Origin: a virus
IMG/VR virus record: IMGVR_UViG_3300009149_000208
Location: 1-28,352 of that record
Length of the DNA stretch: 28,352 nt
Strand: one strand, 5' to 3'
Both the position numbers and the translations under genes were made by a program. The notes below the pieces were generated by a model. It saw only the letters and a list, made by a program, of their open reading frames with translations. It did not search any database and was not told the origin of the DNA. Positions 19,217 to 27,069 of the stretch are shown piece by piece (the first letter of the stretch is position 1; each line of letters opens with the position of its first letter).

Positions 19217-20254
19217 ATGCCAGGAGTTGGAATAGGAGTATATACTGGTTATGAAGGCGTTATCAACGCTGGAGACGAGGTGTCTTCTACGTATGAGGGA
19301 AGACATATAACCGTATTGGAACAAAATCTTATACACCCGAATCACTTAGCAGTGGGACTTAATCTCGTGCAGAAGGGTGACCCCGTTATAATCTGCAATA
19401 CTGTAGCCCTTGGAGGTTCTGCAAATTATGGCAATGCAGTTGGTGTGGCACTAGCAACCGCTACAGCCATTACTGACCTGATTGCCGTTGACACTGAGGG
19501 TATTTGGCAGCTACCCGTCTCATCTTATACCGATGGTGCTGCAGGTAGTGCTATTGTAGCTGGTGACCCACTTTTCATTCACGATGAGTCATTAGCTATT
19601 GCTGGTGCTCTTGGTTTGGGCGATGCCTTGATTAGCAAAATCACAAACTTAGCCACACAAGTCCCCTTTGGCTATGCTCTGGGAACTATGGTTGCTGCAG
19701 GCACAGGCACGATTGCCGTCAAAGTCCACTTCGACCCATCCGTAGATAATGCCTTGGTACGGTATAACACGGTGCTTACTGGAGCTTCAGGTAAAGAGAC
19801 AGTTGGCATACTAGCCGCTGGTCATTCTGAGAACATTACTCAAAAGTTCACAAGCCAAGTCGATGGTCAGCAAGACGGCTTAACCTATGGTGCTGGTAGT
19901 TGGATGGAATTGGGTGCAAACTTTATAGCCACTGGAACTGTCACTACGCCTTGGGATGCGGGCATTTATAGTGGTGCAGGTGCTGACCTTACTGCTGCTC
20001 GACTAATCTTCGGTGCACAGTATATGGCAATACTAGACTCTGTTCCTTTGTCGTATTATCCCTGGAGGATAAATGTATCTGCTGGTTCTGGTAGTATCAC
20101 CGCTTTGATTCAAGCAGGCAACATCCAGTCAGTAGGCTATATAGCGGCTGTTACCGAAGCGGTTGCGCCAATAGGATACATTCCCCTCGCCTTCATTGCT
20201 GGTATCGCAGCAGCTCAACCGTGCTATGTCAGAGTCTATACTGGCACAGCATAA
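19217..20254 (+). CDS. larger DUF2190-type structural protein, paralogue of the preceding gene
   Basis: A 345-residue protein. Residues 1-175 repeat the plan of the preceding gene (GDEVSSTYEGRHITVLEQNLIH; VQKGDPVIIC; IAVDTEGIWQLPV; AGDPLFIHD; GTIAVKVHF). Residues 180-345 are an additional beta-rich domain, possibly exposed on the capsid. AGGAGGAAATTAAA is the SD. Likely a head decoration or fibre protein. Confidence 0.65.
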   Translation: MPGVGIGVYTGYEGVINAGDEVSSTYEGRHITVLEQNLIHPNHLAVGLNLVQKGDPVIICNTVALGGSANYGNAVGVALATATAITDLIAVDTEGIWQLPVSSYTDGAAGSAIVAGDPLFIHDESLAIAGALGLGDALISKITNLATQVPFGYALGTMVAAGTGTIAVKVHFDPSVDNALVRYNTVLTGASGKETVGILAAGHSENITQKFTSQVDGQQDGLTYGAGSWMELGANFIATGTVTTPWDAGIYSGAGADLTAARLIFGAQYMAILDSVPLSYYPWRINVSAGSGSITALIQAGNIQSVGYIAAVTEAVAPIGYIPLAFIAGIAAAQPCYVRVYTGTA

Positions 20255-20285
20255 GTAAGACTAAATTAAAAGGAGTAAAAAGAAG

Positions 20286-20630
20286 ATGCGTAAATTAAAC
20301 TTAAAAGACTACACGGTGAAAGTCGATGTCCCTGACCAAATGAATCCGGGACAGTTGATAAAGACAGAATTCCCCTACCATGTCAAGGATTCTATTCTAA
20401 ATCTATTGTTCATTCGTGAATTGCAGCTGAACGGTGCTGAACTGGTCAAGCAGAATGTGCTGGCTATGAAGCTAGAACAATGCAAGGAGGATGAAATCCT
20501 GTTGGAAGATGAAGAATATAGCAGGATAAAAAGGGCAATAGATACCTTCAAGGGGTTTGGACGGAACGATGTAGAACTTGTAACACGCATTAACGAGGCG
20601 GAAGTGGTGGAGGTGGAATCTAAAAAATAG
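20286..20630 (+). CDS. hypothetical protein upstream of the major capsid gene
   Basis: A 114-residue charged protein beginning MRKLNLKDYTVKVDVPDQMN, with helices LLFIRELQLNGAELVKQNVLAMKLEQCK. Short acidic proteins of this type are common directly before phage capsid or tail genes, but I cannot assign a role. Followed by a terminator. Confidence 0.6.
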   Translation: MRKLNLKDYTVKVDVPDQMNPGQLIKTEFPYHVKDSILNLLFIRELQLNGAELVKQNVLAMKLEQCKEDEILLEDEEYSRIKRAIDTFKGFGRNDVELVTRINEAEVVEVESKK

Positions 20631-20653
20631 ACTAGACTGAGGCAATGTCTAAC

Positions 20654-20673
20654 CCGCCTTATGGCGGTTTTTT
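20654..20673 (+). terminator. intrinsic terminator before the major capsid gene
   Basis: CCGCC (20654-20658), TTAT, GGCGG (20663-20667), then TTTTTTG. Followed by TTGCCCGAAAATAAATATAGGAGG, a close match in layout to the sequence after the terminator at 16900. Confidence 0.75.
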
Positions 20674-20706
20674 GTTGCCCGAAAATAAATATAGGAGGAA
20701 ACTCTA

Positions 20707-21807
20707 ATGGAACTTATGAAGTTAATGGAGGACTGGGATGGTTATGTCTCTCTGAGCGGTAGACATAGTGATGCTGAGATAAGTGCATTTGTTGACCTAC
20801 TCAGTAATGCCCAAAACGTTCCAGCCCATCTACACGAATACCGAATAAGGGAAGCATTGACTACTTCTGACTTCCCTCATCTGTTTGGCGATGTCTTAGA
20901 CAGACAGGTCTTGGCTTCTTATAAAGCTGTAGACCCAGTCTGGAAGGCATTTGTCAAGATGTCTACTGTAAGGGATTTCAAGGTATCAGACCGATATGCT
21001 ATCACTGGTGGAGACCAATTACTTGCCCTGGTAGCTGAAAAGGGAGAATATCTGGCAAGTGAAAGGAATGAGGATAGATACCACCTTTCCGTCTTGAAAT
21101 ATGGACGCCAGTTTGACATCTCCTGGGAAGCTCTAATCAACGATGACCTGGGAGCTTTGAAGGATACGCCGGAAAGGTTTGCTAGAGCTGCGGTAAGAAC
21201 TGAGCATAACCTAGTTACTTCTACGTATGCTGGGAATGTAGCTCTTTATGGTGGTGGCTTCGGCAATACCACTGGTGCTGCGTTAACCATAGCCAGCCTT
21301 GAGGCAGGAGTAGCTGCAATGGCATCTTTCTTGGATGCCAATCTTCAGCCAATCATGAACAGGGCTAAATTCTTAGTAGTACCCCCGGTTCTGGAAATGA
21401 CGGCTCGCCAAATCCTGACTTCGGCAACCAAGCAATGGCTACAGACTGCCGGTGTTGTGGCAACCGTAGCCTATCCAACAACCAATGTCATATCTCAGTA
21501 TGGCTTGCAGTTGATAGTCGACCCATATTTGGCGATATACGCTTTTGGTGCTGAGCAGGCAACTCAATGGTTCCTATTCGCTGACCCACGAGACATTGCT
21601 GCTCTGGAGTTTGCTCATCTCGCAGGACATGAGAGACCAGAGATTTGCATGAAGGCAAGCGATAAGGTAACTGTTGGCGGTGGACCTATTGGTCCGATGA
21701 GTGGCGACTTCGCTACCGACAATGTGCTATACCGAGTAAGGCACGTCTTTGGTGGAACCACACTTGATTGGAGAGCTACTTATAAGGGTGGAACTGCCCA
21801 AGTATAA
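20707..21807 (+). CDS. major capsid protein (HK97 fold, GpT-like)
   Basis: A 366-residue protein. The N-terminal arm is followed by ALTTSDFPHLFGDVLDRQVLASYKAVDPVWKAFVK, a pattern typical of major capsid proteins of the Mu GpT-like group, then YHLSVLKYGRQFDISWEALINDDLGAL, a long spine helix region (FARAAVRTEHNLV), and a C-terminal HVFGGTTLDWRATYKGG. Forms the icosahedral shell. AGGAGG precedes ATG 20707, which follows a terminator, so expression may be adjusted by read-through or an unseen promoter. Confidence 0.9.
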   Translation: MELMKLMEDWDGYVSLSGRHSDAEISAFVDLLSNAQNVPAHLHEYRIREALTTSDFPHLFGDVLDRQVLASYKAVDPVWKAFVKMSTVRDFKVSDRYAITGGDQLLALVAEKGEYLASERNEDRYHLSVLKYGRQFDISWEALINDDLGALKDTPERFARAAVRTEHNLVTSTYAGNVALYGGGFGNTTGAALTIASLEAGVAAMASFLDANLQPIMNRAKFLVVPPVLEMTARQILTSATKQWLQTAGVVATVAYPTTNVISQYGLQLIVDPYLAIYAFGAEQATQWFLFADPRDIAALEFAHLAGHERPEICMKASDKVTVGGGPIGPMSGDFATDNVLYRVRHVFGGTTLDWRATYKGGTAQV

Positions 21808-21816
21808 GTTAGACAG

Positions 21817-21862
21817 CTAGTCGGGGTGAGGGGGTTGCTCCTTTCCTCCTTGCCTCGGCTAG
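21817..21862 (+). repeat. long hairpin between capsid and following gene
   Basis: CTAGTCGGGGT (21817-21827) pairs with GCCTCGGCTAG (21852-21862) over 11 positions with three wobbles; inside, GAGG (21828-21831) can pair with CCTC (21845-21848). No U tract follows, so it is more likely an mRNA stability or processing element than a terminator. Confidence 0.5.
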
Positions 21863-21877
21863 ACATGGAGGTGAAAT

Positions 21878-22177
21878 ATGCCAGACCCTAGAATATATCC
21901 AGTAGATAGCGTCAATGATGGGAGTGTTACTGTTGGGGCTGTGAGCACGCTTGTCTTGGCTGCTAACCCTAAACGAGTCGATTTGGAGCTTGTAAATGAT
22001 AGCGATACCGTTATTTATCTTGCTCGAGGAAACGCTGCCGTTATGAATAAAGGAATTCCACTTACTGTAAAAGGGAGTTCCTATGGCATGAATAGCCTAA
22101 ATCTATTTTTAGGAGCGATTTACGCCATTGGCGCCGGACAGCAAAATCTATGCTATAGCGAAGGGGAGCGGAGATGA
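21878..22177 (+). CDS. small beta-rich structural protein
   Basis: A 99-residue protein with VSTLVLAANPKRVDLELVNDSDTVIYLARG...NKGIPLTVKGSSYGM...GAIYAIGAG, which reads like a small beta sandwich. Such proteins occur beside capsid genes of many phages and may be accessory head components. GGAGGTGAAAT is the SD. Stop overlaps the next ATG. Confidence 0.6.
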   Translation: MPDPRIYPVDSVNDGSVTVGAVSTLVLAANPKRVDLELVNDSDTVIYLARGNAAVMNKGIPLTVKGSSYGMNSLNLFLGAIYAIGAGQQNLCYSEGERR

Positions 22178-22668
22178 GTCATGTAAATAATCCTACTGAT
22201 ATCTCTGTCATAGAGACGAACATCGGCAACAATGATGACGACCATAATGGATTGACATTGTTTGGTCGGCATCAGCAACAGATAGAACATATCCACTCAG
22301 CACAGAAGGTCTATCCTACTTTAGCTGATGGTGTTGCATTAGCTACTGCTGCTGGTGATTGGGCTTTGGGAACGATTACAGAGATTGTGCCGATTGATAC
22401 AATAGTTAATGAGTTTGATATACACGAGGTGCTTGTTGAAGATGTGAACACTCAGGACAAGACGTATGAATTAGTCTTATATTACGGTGCTGATGACATT
22501 GAGTGCGGTAGGACTAGATTTGCCGCTGGTTCACTCAAGGGCGGAGTGCCTGCAGTAGCGATGCAGACGATTTTAATACCAGCCAATAGCAGGATTAGAG
22601 GGCAACTAGCCATAGAAGACGGCGGTAGCAAAACAGCCAAAGTGTCTCTTAGATATCATGTGTATTAA
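22174..22668 (+). CDS. hypothetical structural protein
   Basis: A 164-residue protein. The N-terminus is polar with NDDDHNGLTLFGRHQQQIEHIHSAQKVYP; the rest is beta-rich (DTIVNEFDIHEVLVEDVN...YELVLYYGADD...RGQLAIEDGG...KVSLRYHVY). A short helical anchor followed by a beta domain would suit a capsid-attached fibre or decoration protein (inference). GGGGAGCGGAG is the SD. Confidence 0.55.
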   Translation: MSHVNNPTDISVIETNIGNNDDDHNGLTLFGRHQQQIEHIHSAQKVYPTLADGVALATAAGDWALGTITEIVPIDTIVNEFDIHEVLVEDVNTQDKTYELVLYYGADDIECGRTRFAAGSLKGGVPAVAMQTILIPANSRIRGQLAIEDGGSKTAKVSLRYHVY

Positions 22669-22678
22669 GGAGTAAATT

Positions 22679-23002
22679 ATGACAGATATCCAGAAGGTAA
22701 GGCTTTTAATCGCAGATTCTACTCTTCCGTATCATTTCACCGATGCCGAGATACAGGCGTTTCTTGATATAGGCGGTTCAATACTCCCGGCTGCTGCTTA
22801 CGCTCTTGAAAGTTGGGCGGCTTCGCTTACTGGAAGTCTTACGTCTGAACATATAGGTGATTACTCTTATACCAAGAAGGAAGCTGAAACTAAACGGGCT
22901 CTAGCTAAAGAATACAAAGAGCAGGATGCCAATAATCCCTACCTAACTTGGGCTGAAATGGATTTGACAAGTGTACCCGATGGCATAGAAATGGGTGAAT
23001 GA
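22679..23002 (+). CDS. head-tail connector (gp6/gp15-like adaptor)
   Basis: A 107-residue protein: MTDIQKVRLLIADSTLPYHFTDAEIQAFLDIGGSILPAAAYALESWAASL... The start V-R-x-L-I-x-D ... F-T-D-x-E-I-x-x-F-L followed by A-A-x-x-L-E-x-W-A matches the helical adaptor proteins below the portal. Correct position in the connector gene block. Confidence 0.8.
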   Translation: MTDIQKVRLLIADSTLPYHFTDAEIQAFLDIGGSILPAAAYALESWAASLTGSLTSEHIGDYSYTKKEAETKRALAKEYKEQDANNPYLTWAEMDLTSVPDGIEMGE

Positions 23003-23355
23003 TGTCCTATGATACTTTGTTGATAAATTCGTGTACCATCCTTGAAGATACTGGAGTCGGCCCAGATGCCTATGGAAATAGAACTCCTGACTGGACGAAT
23101 GTAGCGGGGCTGGTAGATATTCCCTGTCGTTTGATGGCTAGTGGTGGGCGTGAGGTAATGGTAGGAGCCGAGGTCGTTGTTGCTGATTATAAACTCTTCT
23201 TAAAGAATATAACTATTAGCGAGCAGAACAGGGTTGATGTATATGATAACGATACGTTGTTATGGGGAACGATATACGAAATCCTGTTGGTAGAAACAAA
23301 GCAAGACAGTGCAATTAGCCACCACAAAGAATGTTTTATGAGGACAGTCCGTTGA
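22999..23355 (+). CDS. head closure / head-tail joining protein (SPP1 gp16-like)
   Basis: A 118-residue beta-barrel-type protein: NSCTILEDTGVGPDAYGNRTPDWTNVAGLVDIPCRLM...DYKLFLKNITISEQNRVDVYDNDTLLWGTIYEIL. The pattern D-x-Y-G-N-x-x-x-x-W and a middle D-R/NRV-x-x-x strand are typical of head completion proteins. Overlaps the adaptor gene by four bases. Confidence 0.75.
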   Translation: MMSYDTLLINSCTILEDTGVGPDAYGNRTPDWTNVAGLVDIPCRLMASGGREVMVGAEVVVADYKLFLKNITISEQNRVDVYDNDTLLWGTIYEILLVETKQDSAISHHKECFMRTVR

Positions 23356-23678
23356 AACTAAAAGTAGAGATAATTACGAACCTCAAGACTAAAGAGGTAG
23401 AGGATAAGGTTAAGAAAGCCACAGAAAAAGGACTAAAGGAAGTAATTGTGGATATTGCCAATGACGCTATCAAGGGAAGTCCTGTATTAACCGGCAATAA
23501 TCGGCGGTCAATTATGTTCGAAGCCAAAGAGACGGAGGGTTCTGTCTATTCTACGTCAGGTTACGGCGGCTTTCTGGAAACGGGAACAGTTAAGATGCCA
23601 GCCCAGCCTTACTTCAAACCCGCATTAGATAAGAATATTAAAAATCTACCCAAGAACATAAAGGCGCATTTAGGATAA
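23352..23678 (+). CDS. HK97 gp10-like head-tail/tail completion protein
   Basis: About 108 residues: MKLKVEIITNLKTKEVEDKV... then SPVLTGNNRRSIMFEAKETEGSVYSTSGYGGFLETGTVKMPAQPYFKPALDK. The S-P-V-x-T-G-x-x-R-x-S and Y-x-x-x-x-E-x-G-T ... AQPYFxPA pattern is characteristic of HK97 gp10. I prefer TTG 23352, overlapping the previous stop by four bases with GAGG eight bases upstream; ATG 23331 would add seven residues. Confidence 0.85.
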   Translation: MKLKVEIITNLKTKEVEDKVKKATEKGLKEVIVDIANDAIKGSPVLTGNNRRSIMFEAKETEGSVYSTSGYGGFLETGTVKMPAQPYFKPALDKNIKNLPKNIKAHLG

Positions 23679-24133
23679 TGGCTATAGATGATGTAAACAG
23701 TATCATAAGAACTTATTTAACCACTGCTTCACCAGCGACTAATCCCTTGATAGCTCTGATAGGTGCTCAGATTTATTGCCCTAGATTGCCTGAGAAGATA
23801 AAGCTGGTTGCTGCGGGGGTTTCTACACCAGCTATTAGTTTCTTTTCTCGCGGTGGGTTTTCTAACCCCCATATTCCCCCGATTGTTACCCCCTCGGTTC
23901 AGTTCGACTGCTGGGCAACTGACTCCGTTTTGGAGGCGGGGGCGATAACTGCCCGAAAAGTTTATCGTGCCTTATATGATGCACTTCAGGGAATACAGGA
24001 TGTCACAGTGGGGGCGTTTAAGATTTTAAGTGCGATAGAGGAGGTTCAGGGTCAGGATTTAGTAGATTCCGAAATTCCTAATTACTTTAGAGTCTTGACC
24101 TTTTTCTCAATTATGATACGGGCGGGACTTTAA
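23678..24133 (+). CDS. tail completion protein (DUF3168-like)
   Basis: A 151-residue protein: IIRTYLTTASPATNPLIALIGAQIYCPRLPE, PAISFFSRGG, VQFDCWATDSVLEAGAITARKVYRALYDALQGI, then a final strand. The layout [L-x-x-L-I-G-x-R-I-Y]-[P-x-I-x-F]-[V-Q-F-D-C-W]-[A-x-x-l-x-x-x-L] is that of tail terminator/completion proteins. Overlaps gp10 by one base. Confidence 0.8.
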   Translation: MAIDDVNSIIRTYLTTASPATNPLIALIGAQIYCPRLPEKIKLVAAGVSTPAISFFSRGGFSNPHIPPIVTPSVQFDCWATDSVLEAGAITARKVYRALYDALQGIQDVTVGAFKILSAIEEVQGQDLVDSEIPNYFRVLTFFSIMIRAGL

Positions 24134-24166
24134 AACGCCTTTTTAATAAAGTATAGGAGGTAAATT

Positions 24167-24529
24167 ATGGCTTACACGACATTACCGGTATTGGATGCAG
24201 TCAAGGCGGGGACAGAAATTGACGGTCTGGAAGTTGGGGCAAACACTCAAGGTGGAAACGGATTTGAATTCGCCAATGATGGGAAAACCATACTAAAGGT
24301 CATTGAGGGCACTGGCGTTGCCGAAGGAATCACCTTTGAAGCTATCCTGGATAGATTTGGGAGAGCAGAAGATGTTTTGACCAGAGTGGTTACAGCGAGC
24401 AAGAGCTTTATTTATGGACCGTTTATGCCCGAAATCTGGAACATAAACGGCAAGCTCAGGTTCAAGTTTACCGGGGCTGCTGGTGCAGCAACCACTTGTA
24501 TGGCGATAAGAGTATCGCATCCAACATAA
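24167..24529 (+). CDS. small structural protein, tandem paralogue 1
   Basis: A 120-residue protein with GNGFEFANDGKTILKV, EAILDRFGRAEDVLTRVV, and FIYGPFMPEIWNINGKLRFKFTG. It is clearly paralogous to the next gene in all three blocks. AGGAGGTAAATT is the SD. Found between tail completion and tail tube genes, so probably a virion protein, but the role is unknown. Confidence 0.65.
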   Translation: MAYTTLPVLDAVKAGTEIDGLEVGANTQGGNGFEFANDGKTILKVIEGTGVAEGITFEAILDRFGRAEDVLTRVVTASKSFIYGPFMPEIWNINGKLRFKFTGAAGAATTCMAIRVSHPT

Positions 24530-24549
24530 AAATATGGGAGGTAATTTAG

Positions 24550-24918
24550 ATGGCTTATGTAACTTTAACTGTATTAGGGGCGGACAAACTGGGGGACGAG
24601 TTAATAGCTTTAATGGTAGGTGCAGATGACCAGGGGGCTGGCGATGGATTTGAGTTTTTGAACGATGGCTCCACCGTCTTACTGGTATTAGACCAACTCG
24701 CTCTTGGGGCTGGGGACGATTTTACCCTTGAGGCTGTCTTAGACCAGTATGGAAGGGCCGAGGATGTGTTACTGCGCACTATTAATGCGAAAAAGATATA
24801 CATTTACGGACCGTTCCTACCGGAGATTTGGAACATTGATGGTAAAATCAGGTTCAAGTTCACTACACACGATATCAAAACTCAATTGATAGCAATTAGC
24901 GTAAAGAACCCGACTTAA
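24550..24918 (+). CDS. small structural protein, tandem paralogue 2
   Basis: A 122-residue protein sharing blocks GDGFEFLNDGSTVLLV, EAVLDQYGRAEDVLLRTI and IYIYGPFLPEIWNIDGKIRFKFT with the preceding gene. The two have diverged strongly at the DNA level and most in their N-terminal thirds and last 20 residues. GGGAGGTAATTTAG is the SD. Confidence 0.65.
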   Translation: MAYVTLTVLGADKLGDELIALMVGADDQGAGDGFEFLNDGSTVLLVLDQLALGAGDDFTLEAVLDQYGRAEDVLLRTINAKKIYIYGPFLPEIWNIDGKIRFKFTTHDIKTQLIAISVKNPT

Positions 24919-24939
24919 TAATAAAGAGGAGGTAATAAA

Positions 24940-25431
24940 ATGCCGAATGTAGCTGCAAATGTAATGGTAGGTGTTGCGGTTTTGTCGTTCAAGTATCCAC
25001 TGGGTGGTGTCTGGACAGAAGTGGGTTATACCGAAGATGGTGTTACTCTTGAATATGCCACGGATACTGAAGACATCTATGTGGAAGAAGAAACAGTCGC
25101 CATCGACCGGGTGGTAACAAGAGAAGTAACATCCATCACTTGTAATATGGCGGAGAGTTCACTGGCCAACATTGACAAGGCAATACCTGGTAGTGCTTTA
25201 GTGGGTGCCACTATCACGGTTGGTCCGACTGGTGGCGGGAAAATCAAGAAGATGGGTGTCAAGGTGGTAGGAGTGCCGCCTGCCGGAGCTTCCAGGACTA
25301 TTGAAATCCCATTGGCTACTGCCGTAGGTAGTGTTGGGATGCCCTATAAAAAGGGTGAGAAGACTGTTGTACCCGTAACATTCCAAGCCCTGAAGGGCGC
25401 TGCCCCGGCTTGCACTATCATAGATAGTTAA
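24940..25431 (+). CDS. major tail tube protein
   Basis: A 163-residue protein: VGVAVLSFKYPLGGVWTEVGYTEDGVTLEYATDTEDIYVEEETVAIDRVVTREVTSITCNMAESSLANIDKAI. A G-x-T-x-x-G-V-x-x-x-Y start followed by E-V-x-x-E-x-x-x-x-I-D-R and T-x-L/N-A-E is typical of long-tail tube proteins. It lies directly before the frameshifted chaperone. GAGGAGGTAATAAA is the SD. Confidence 0.8.
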   Translation: MPNVAANVMVGVAVLSFKYPLGGVWTEVGYTEDGVTLEYATDTEDIYVEEETVAIDRVVTREVTSITCNMAESSLANIDKAIPGSALVGATITVGPTGGGKIKKMGVKVVGVPPAGASRTIEIPLATAVGSVGMPYKKGEKTVVPVTFQALKGAAPACTIIDS

Positions 25432-25444
25432 AAAGGAGTTTTTT

Positions 25445-25837
25445 ATGGAACGAACAGAAGAGGATAAGCTTTCTCAGGCTGGAATCAAGGTAATCTTGGG
25501 GGGCAAGGAATATGGAATTGCTCCCCTGGTTATTCGGGACTCAAGGATATGGCGCAAGAAGTTTATTGATTTAATCGTACCCTTGCCCAATCTGGTCAAT
25601 ACCATATTTGATTCCGAAAATCCACAGTCATTTACTGATGCTTTGATTACTATGCTCGTGACAAATGCTGATGCTGTATTGGATTTATTCTTTGACTATG
25701 CTCAAGACCTTAACAGGGAAGAGATAGAAGGCACGGCAACGGACAGCGAATTGGCTAAGGCGTTCGAGGAGGTTATGAAAATAGCTTTCCCTTTAGCGGA
25801 GAACCTCCCCAAAGCACTGAAGCATATTTATCAATAG
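25445..25837 (+). CDS. tail assembly chaperone G
   Basis: A 130-residue protein with a beta start (GIKVILGGKEYGIAPLVIRDSRIWRKKF) and an alpha-helical remainder, ending LPKALKHIYQ. Gene position between tail tube and tape measure, size and the slippery site near its 3' end fit the G part of the lambda-type G/GT pair that coats the tape measure during tail assembly. Confidence 0.8.
   Translation: MERTEEDKLSQAGIKVILGGKEYGIAPLVIRDSRIWRKKFIDLIVPLPNLVNTIFDSENPQSFTDALITMLVTNADAVLDLFFDYAQDLNREEIEGTATDSELAKAFEEVMKIAFPLAENLPKALKHIYQ
25786..25795 (+). promoter_or_regulatory. double -1 ribosomal slippery site
   Basis: Two overlapping canonical X-XXY-YYZ heptamers in the right phase: T TTC CCT (25786-25792) and C CCT TTA (25789-25795). 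The -1 frame is open from 25759 to the stop at 26053-26055, so a shift here fuses G to the T region. Confidence 0.75.
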
Positions 25838-26055
25838 GGGGAGCGTATGAGTTTATGTTGTCTGAATGGCATCTGTCACCCGACTACATAATAAATAACT
25901 GGACAGACGAACTATTGAACTTAATGATTGAGAAGTTGGCGGAAAGGAAAGGCCCGAAAGAGGATACAAAAGATAAACCAGATACCAAAGTATCCGACAC
26001 TGCTTTATTCCATGCTATGGGTGACAATGTTGAGGTGACTAAGAAAGGACATTAG
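25792..26055 (+). CDS. T extension of the tail assembly chaperone, made by -1 frameshift
   Basis: Frame -1 relative to G. After the shift it reads FSGEPPQSTEAYLSIGG, then AYEFMLSEWHLSPDYIINNW, TDELLNLMIEKLAERK and a hydrophilic end. The Y-[DE]-F-M-L-x-x-x-W-x-L-x-P-x-x-[IV]-x-N-x-W pattern is typical of GT fusion C-termini. An ATG at 25855 exists in this frame but has no proper SD, and the open frame extends upstream of it, so frameshift expression is favoured. The GT product is about 203 residues. Confidence 0.75.
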   Translation, partial: FSGEPPQSTEAYLSIGGAYEFMLSEWHLSPDYIINNWTDELLNLMIEKLAERKGPKEDTKDKPDTKVSDTALFHAMGDNVEVTKKGH

Positions 26056-26252
26056 GATTCAGTTGTTCCCTTACTTGGGGCAACTGCTATCAGAATAAGA
26101 GCCAGAAAACCCAATATGAAACCGAGTAAACCCCATGTAATTTTATCTCTCCCTTTTTGACCTGCCAACCAAGCACATGCTAAAGCCACTACCACCCAGA
26201 CAATAATGCCTATAGCAACATAGATTGTCATAAGCAAATCCATAGTATCCAC
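26052..26252 (-). CDS. small leftward membrane protein, two transmembrane segments
   Basis: A 66-residue protein from GTG 26252 (SD GGGAGGTGA six bases before): two hydrophobic helices, IYVAIGIIVWVVVALACAWLA and WGLLGFILGFLALILIAVAP, joined by GQKGRDKIT. The AGxKGR-x-x-x-W-x-x-L-G-x-x-x-G-x-x-A-L pattern is common in short bacterial and phage membrane proteins of unknown role. It converges on the chaperone gene (4-base overlap of stops) and has its own promoter, so it looks like a moron gene that could act on the host membrane (inference). Confidence 0.65.
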   Translation of the reverse strand: MDTMDLLMTIYVAIGIIVWVVVALACAWLAGQKGRDKITWGLLGFILGFLALILIAVAPSKGTTES

Positions 26253-26272
26253 AATTCACCTCCCTTTCCTTA

Positions 26273-26301
26273 TTTCTAACACAAAGTAAATTCCCCGTCA
26301 A
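26273..26301 (-). promoter_or_regulatory. leftward promoter of the small membrane-protein gene
   Basis: Minus strand: TTGACG (26301-26296), 17-base spacer ending TGT (extended -10), TAGAAA (26278-26273), with the SD and GTG 26252 downstream. Four of six -10 bases match. Confidence 0.45.
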
Positions 26302-26324
26302 GTCGGAGGATATATAAATGGCGA

Positions 26325-27047
26325 TTAGGGGAGGTTCATTTTAGTGGCATCTAATAGCGATTGTTCTAATTCCATTACCCTGTTTTCAAGAACTTTAATT
26401 CGTTTTGCTTTTTCGGCTAAAACTTGGGAATGGGCACGAGATGGCATACCTACTAGGTTTTCAGGGCGGTTATCATTTTTAATGCCATTAAGATGGTGGA
26501 CTGTCCAGCCTTCAGGGAGGGGTATTTTATGAGCATCTTCCCAAACAAGAATATGTTCAAAAATATAGCCATTTACTCCACTGCGATGGTGGTCAGGCTT
26601 ATAAACTCGTACATAACCTGTCCGTGTTTCATATGTTCTGTAGCCATTATAGCGAGGATGCATATCACCAGTCTTATATCCCATTTGAGGATATTTGTGA
26701 TACGCCAATTTGATAGCTTCACCAGAAGTCCTCAGTTTGAGGCCATTGTCATCAAAGAGTCGTTTCAGAGTGTAAAAAGATATGCTCAATTGTTGACAAA
26801 CTTCTCCAAAGGAAAGTTCCTTATCGTAGTAAAGTTCCTTAGCTTTTGGGAGCATAACTATAATCCTATTATCCTGACCTTTACGATAAACCTCTGGAGT
26901 TTTTGGCGGGATACCATAAAGACGCATATTTCTGCGAATGGTATCCTTGCACACTCCGAGCCTGTCAGCAACTTCACGCAGTTTAAGATTCTCAGTGTGG
27001 TAAAGGTGGTTCAGCGTATTTTTATCTATAGGGATTGGTTTTGGCAT
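26325..27047 (-). CDS. leftward HNH homing endonuclease with helix-turn-helix domains
   Basis: A 240-residue protein. The N-terminal 110 residues contain two HTH-like units (LKLREVADRLGVCKDTIRRNM and LSFGEVCQQLSISFYTLKRLF). Residues 120-215 hold the HNH_3-type nuclease: YVRVYKPDHHR, NGYIFEHILVWED, WTVHHLNGIKNDNRPENLVGM, with a coiled-coil end (EKAKRIKVLENRVMELEQSLL). SD AAGGAGGT and a near-consensus promoter drive it. It sits opposite to the operon, right before the tape measure start. Confidence 0.88.
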   Translation of the reverse strand: MPKPIPIDKNTLNHLYHTENLKLREVADRLGVCKDTIRRNMRLYGIPPKTPEVYRKGQDNRIIVMLPKAKELYYDKELSFGEVCQQLSISFYTLKRLFDDNGLKLRTSGEAIKLAYHKYPQMGYKTGDMHPRYNGYRTYETRTGYVRVYKPDHHRSGVNGYIFEHILVWEDAHKIPLPEGWTVHHLNGIKNDNRPENLVGMPSRAHSQVLAEKAKRIKVLENRVMELEQSLLDATKMNLP

Positions 27048-27069
27048 TTAACACCTCCTTATATTCTTA

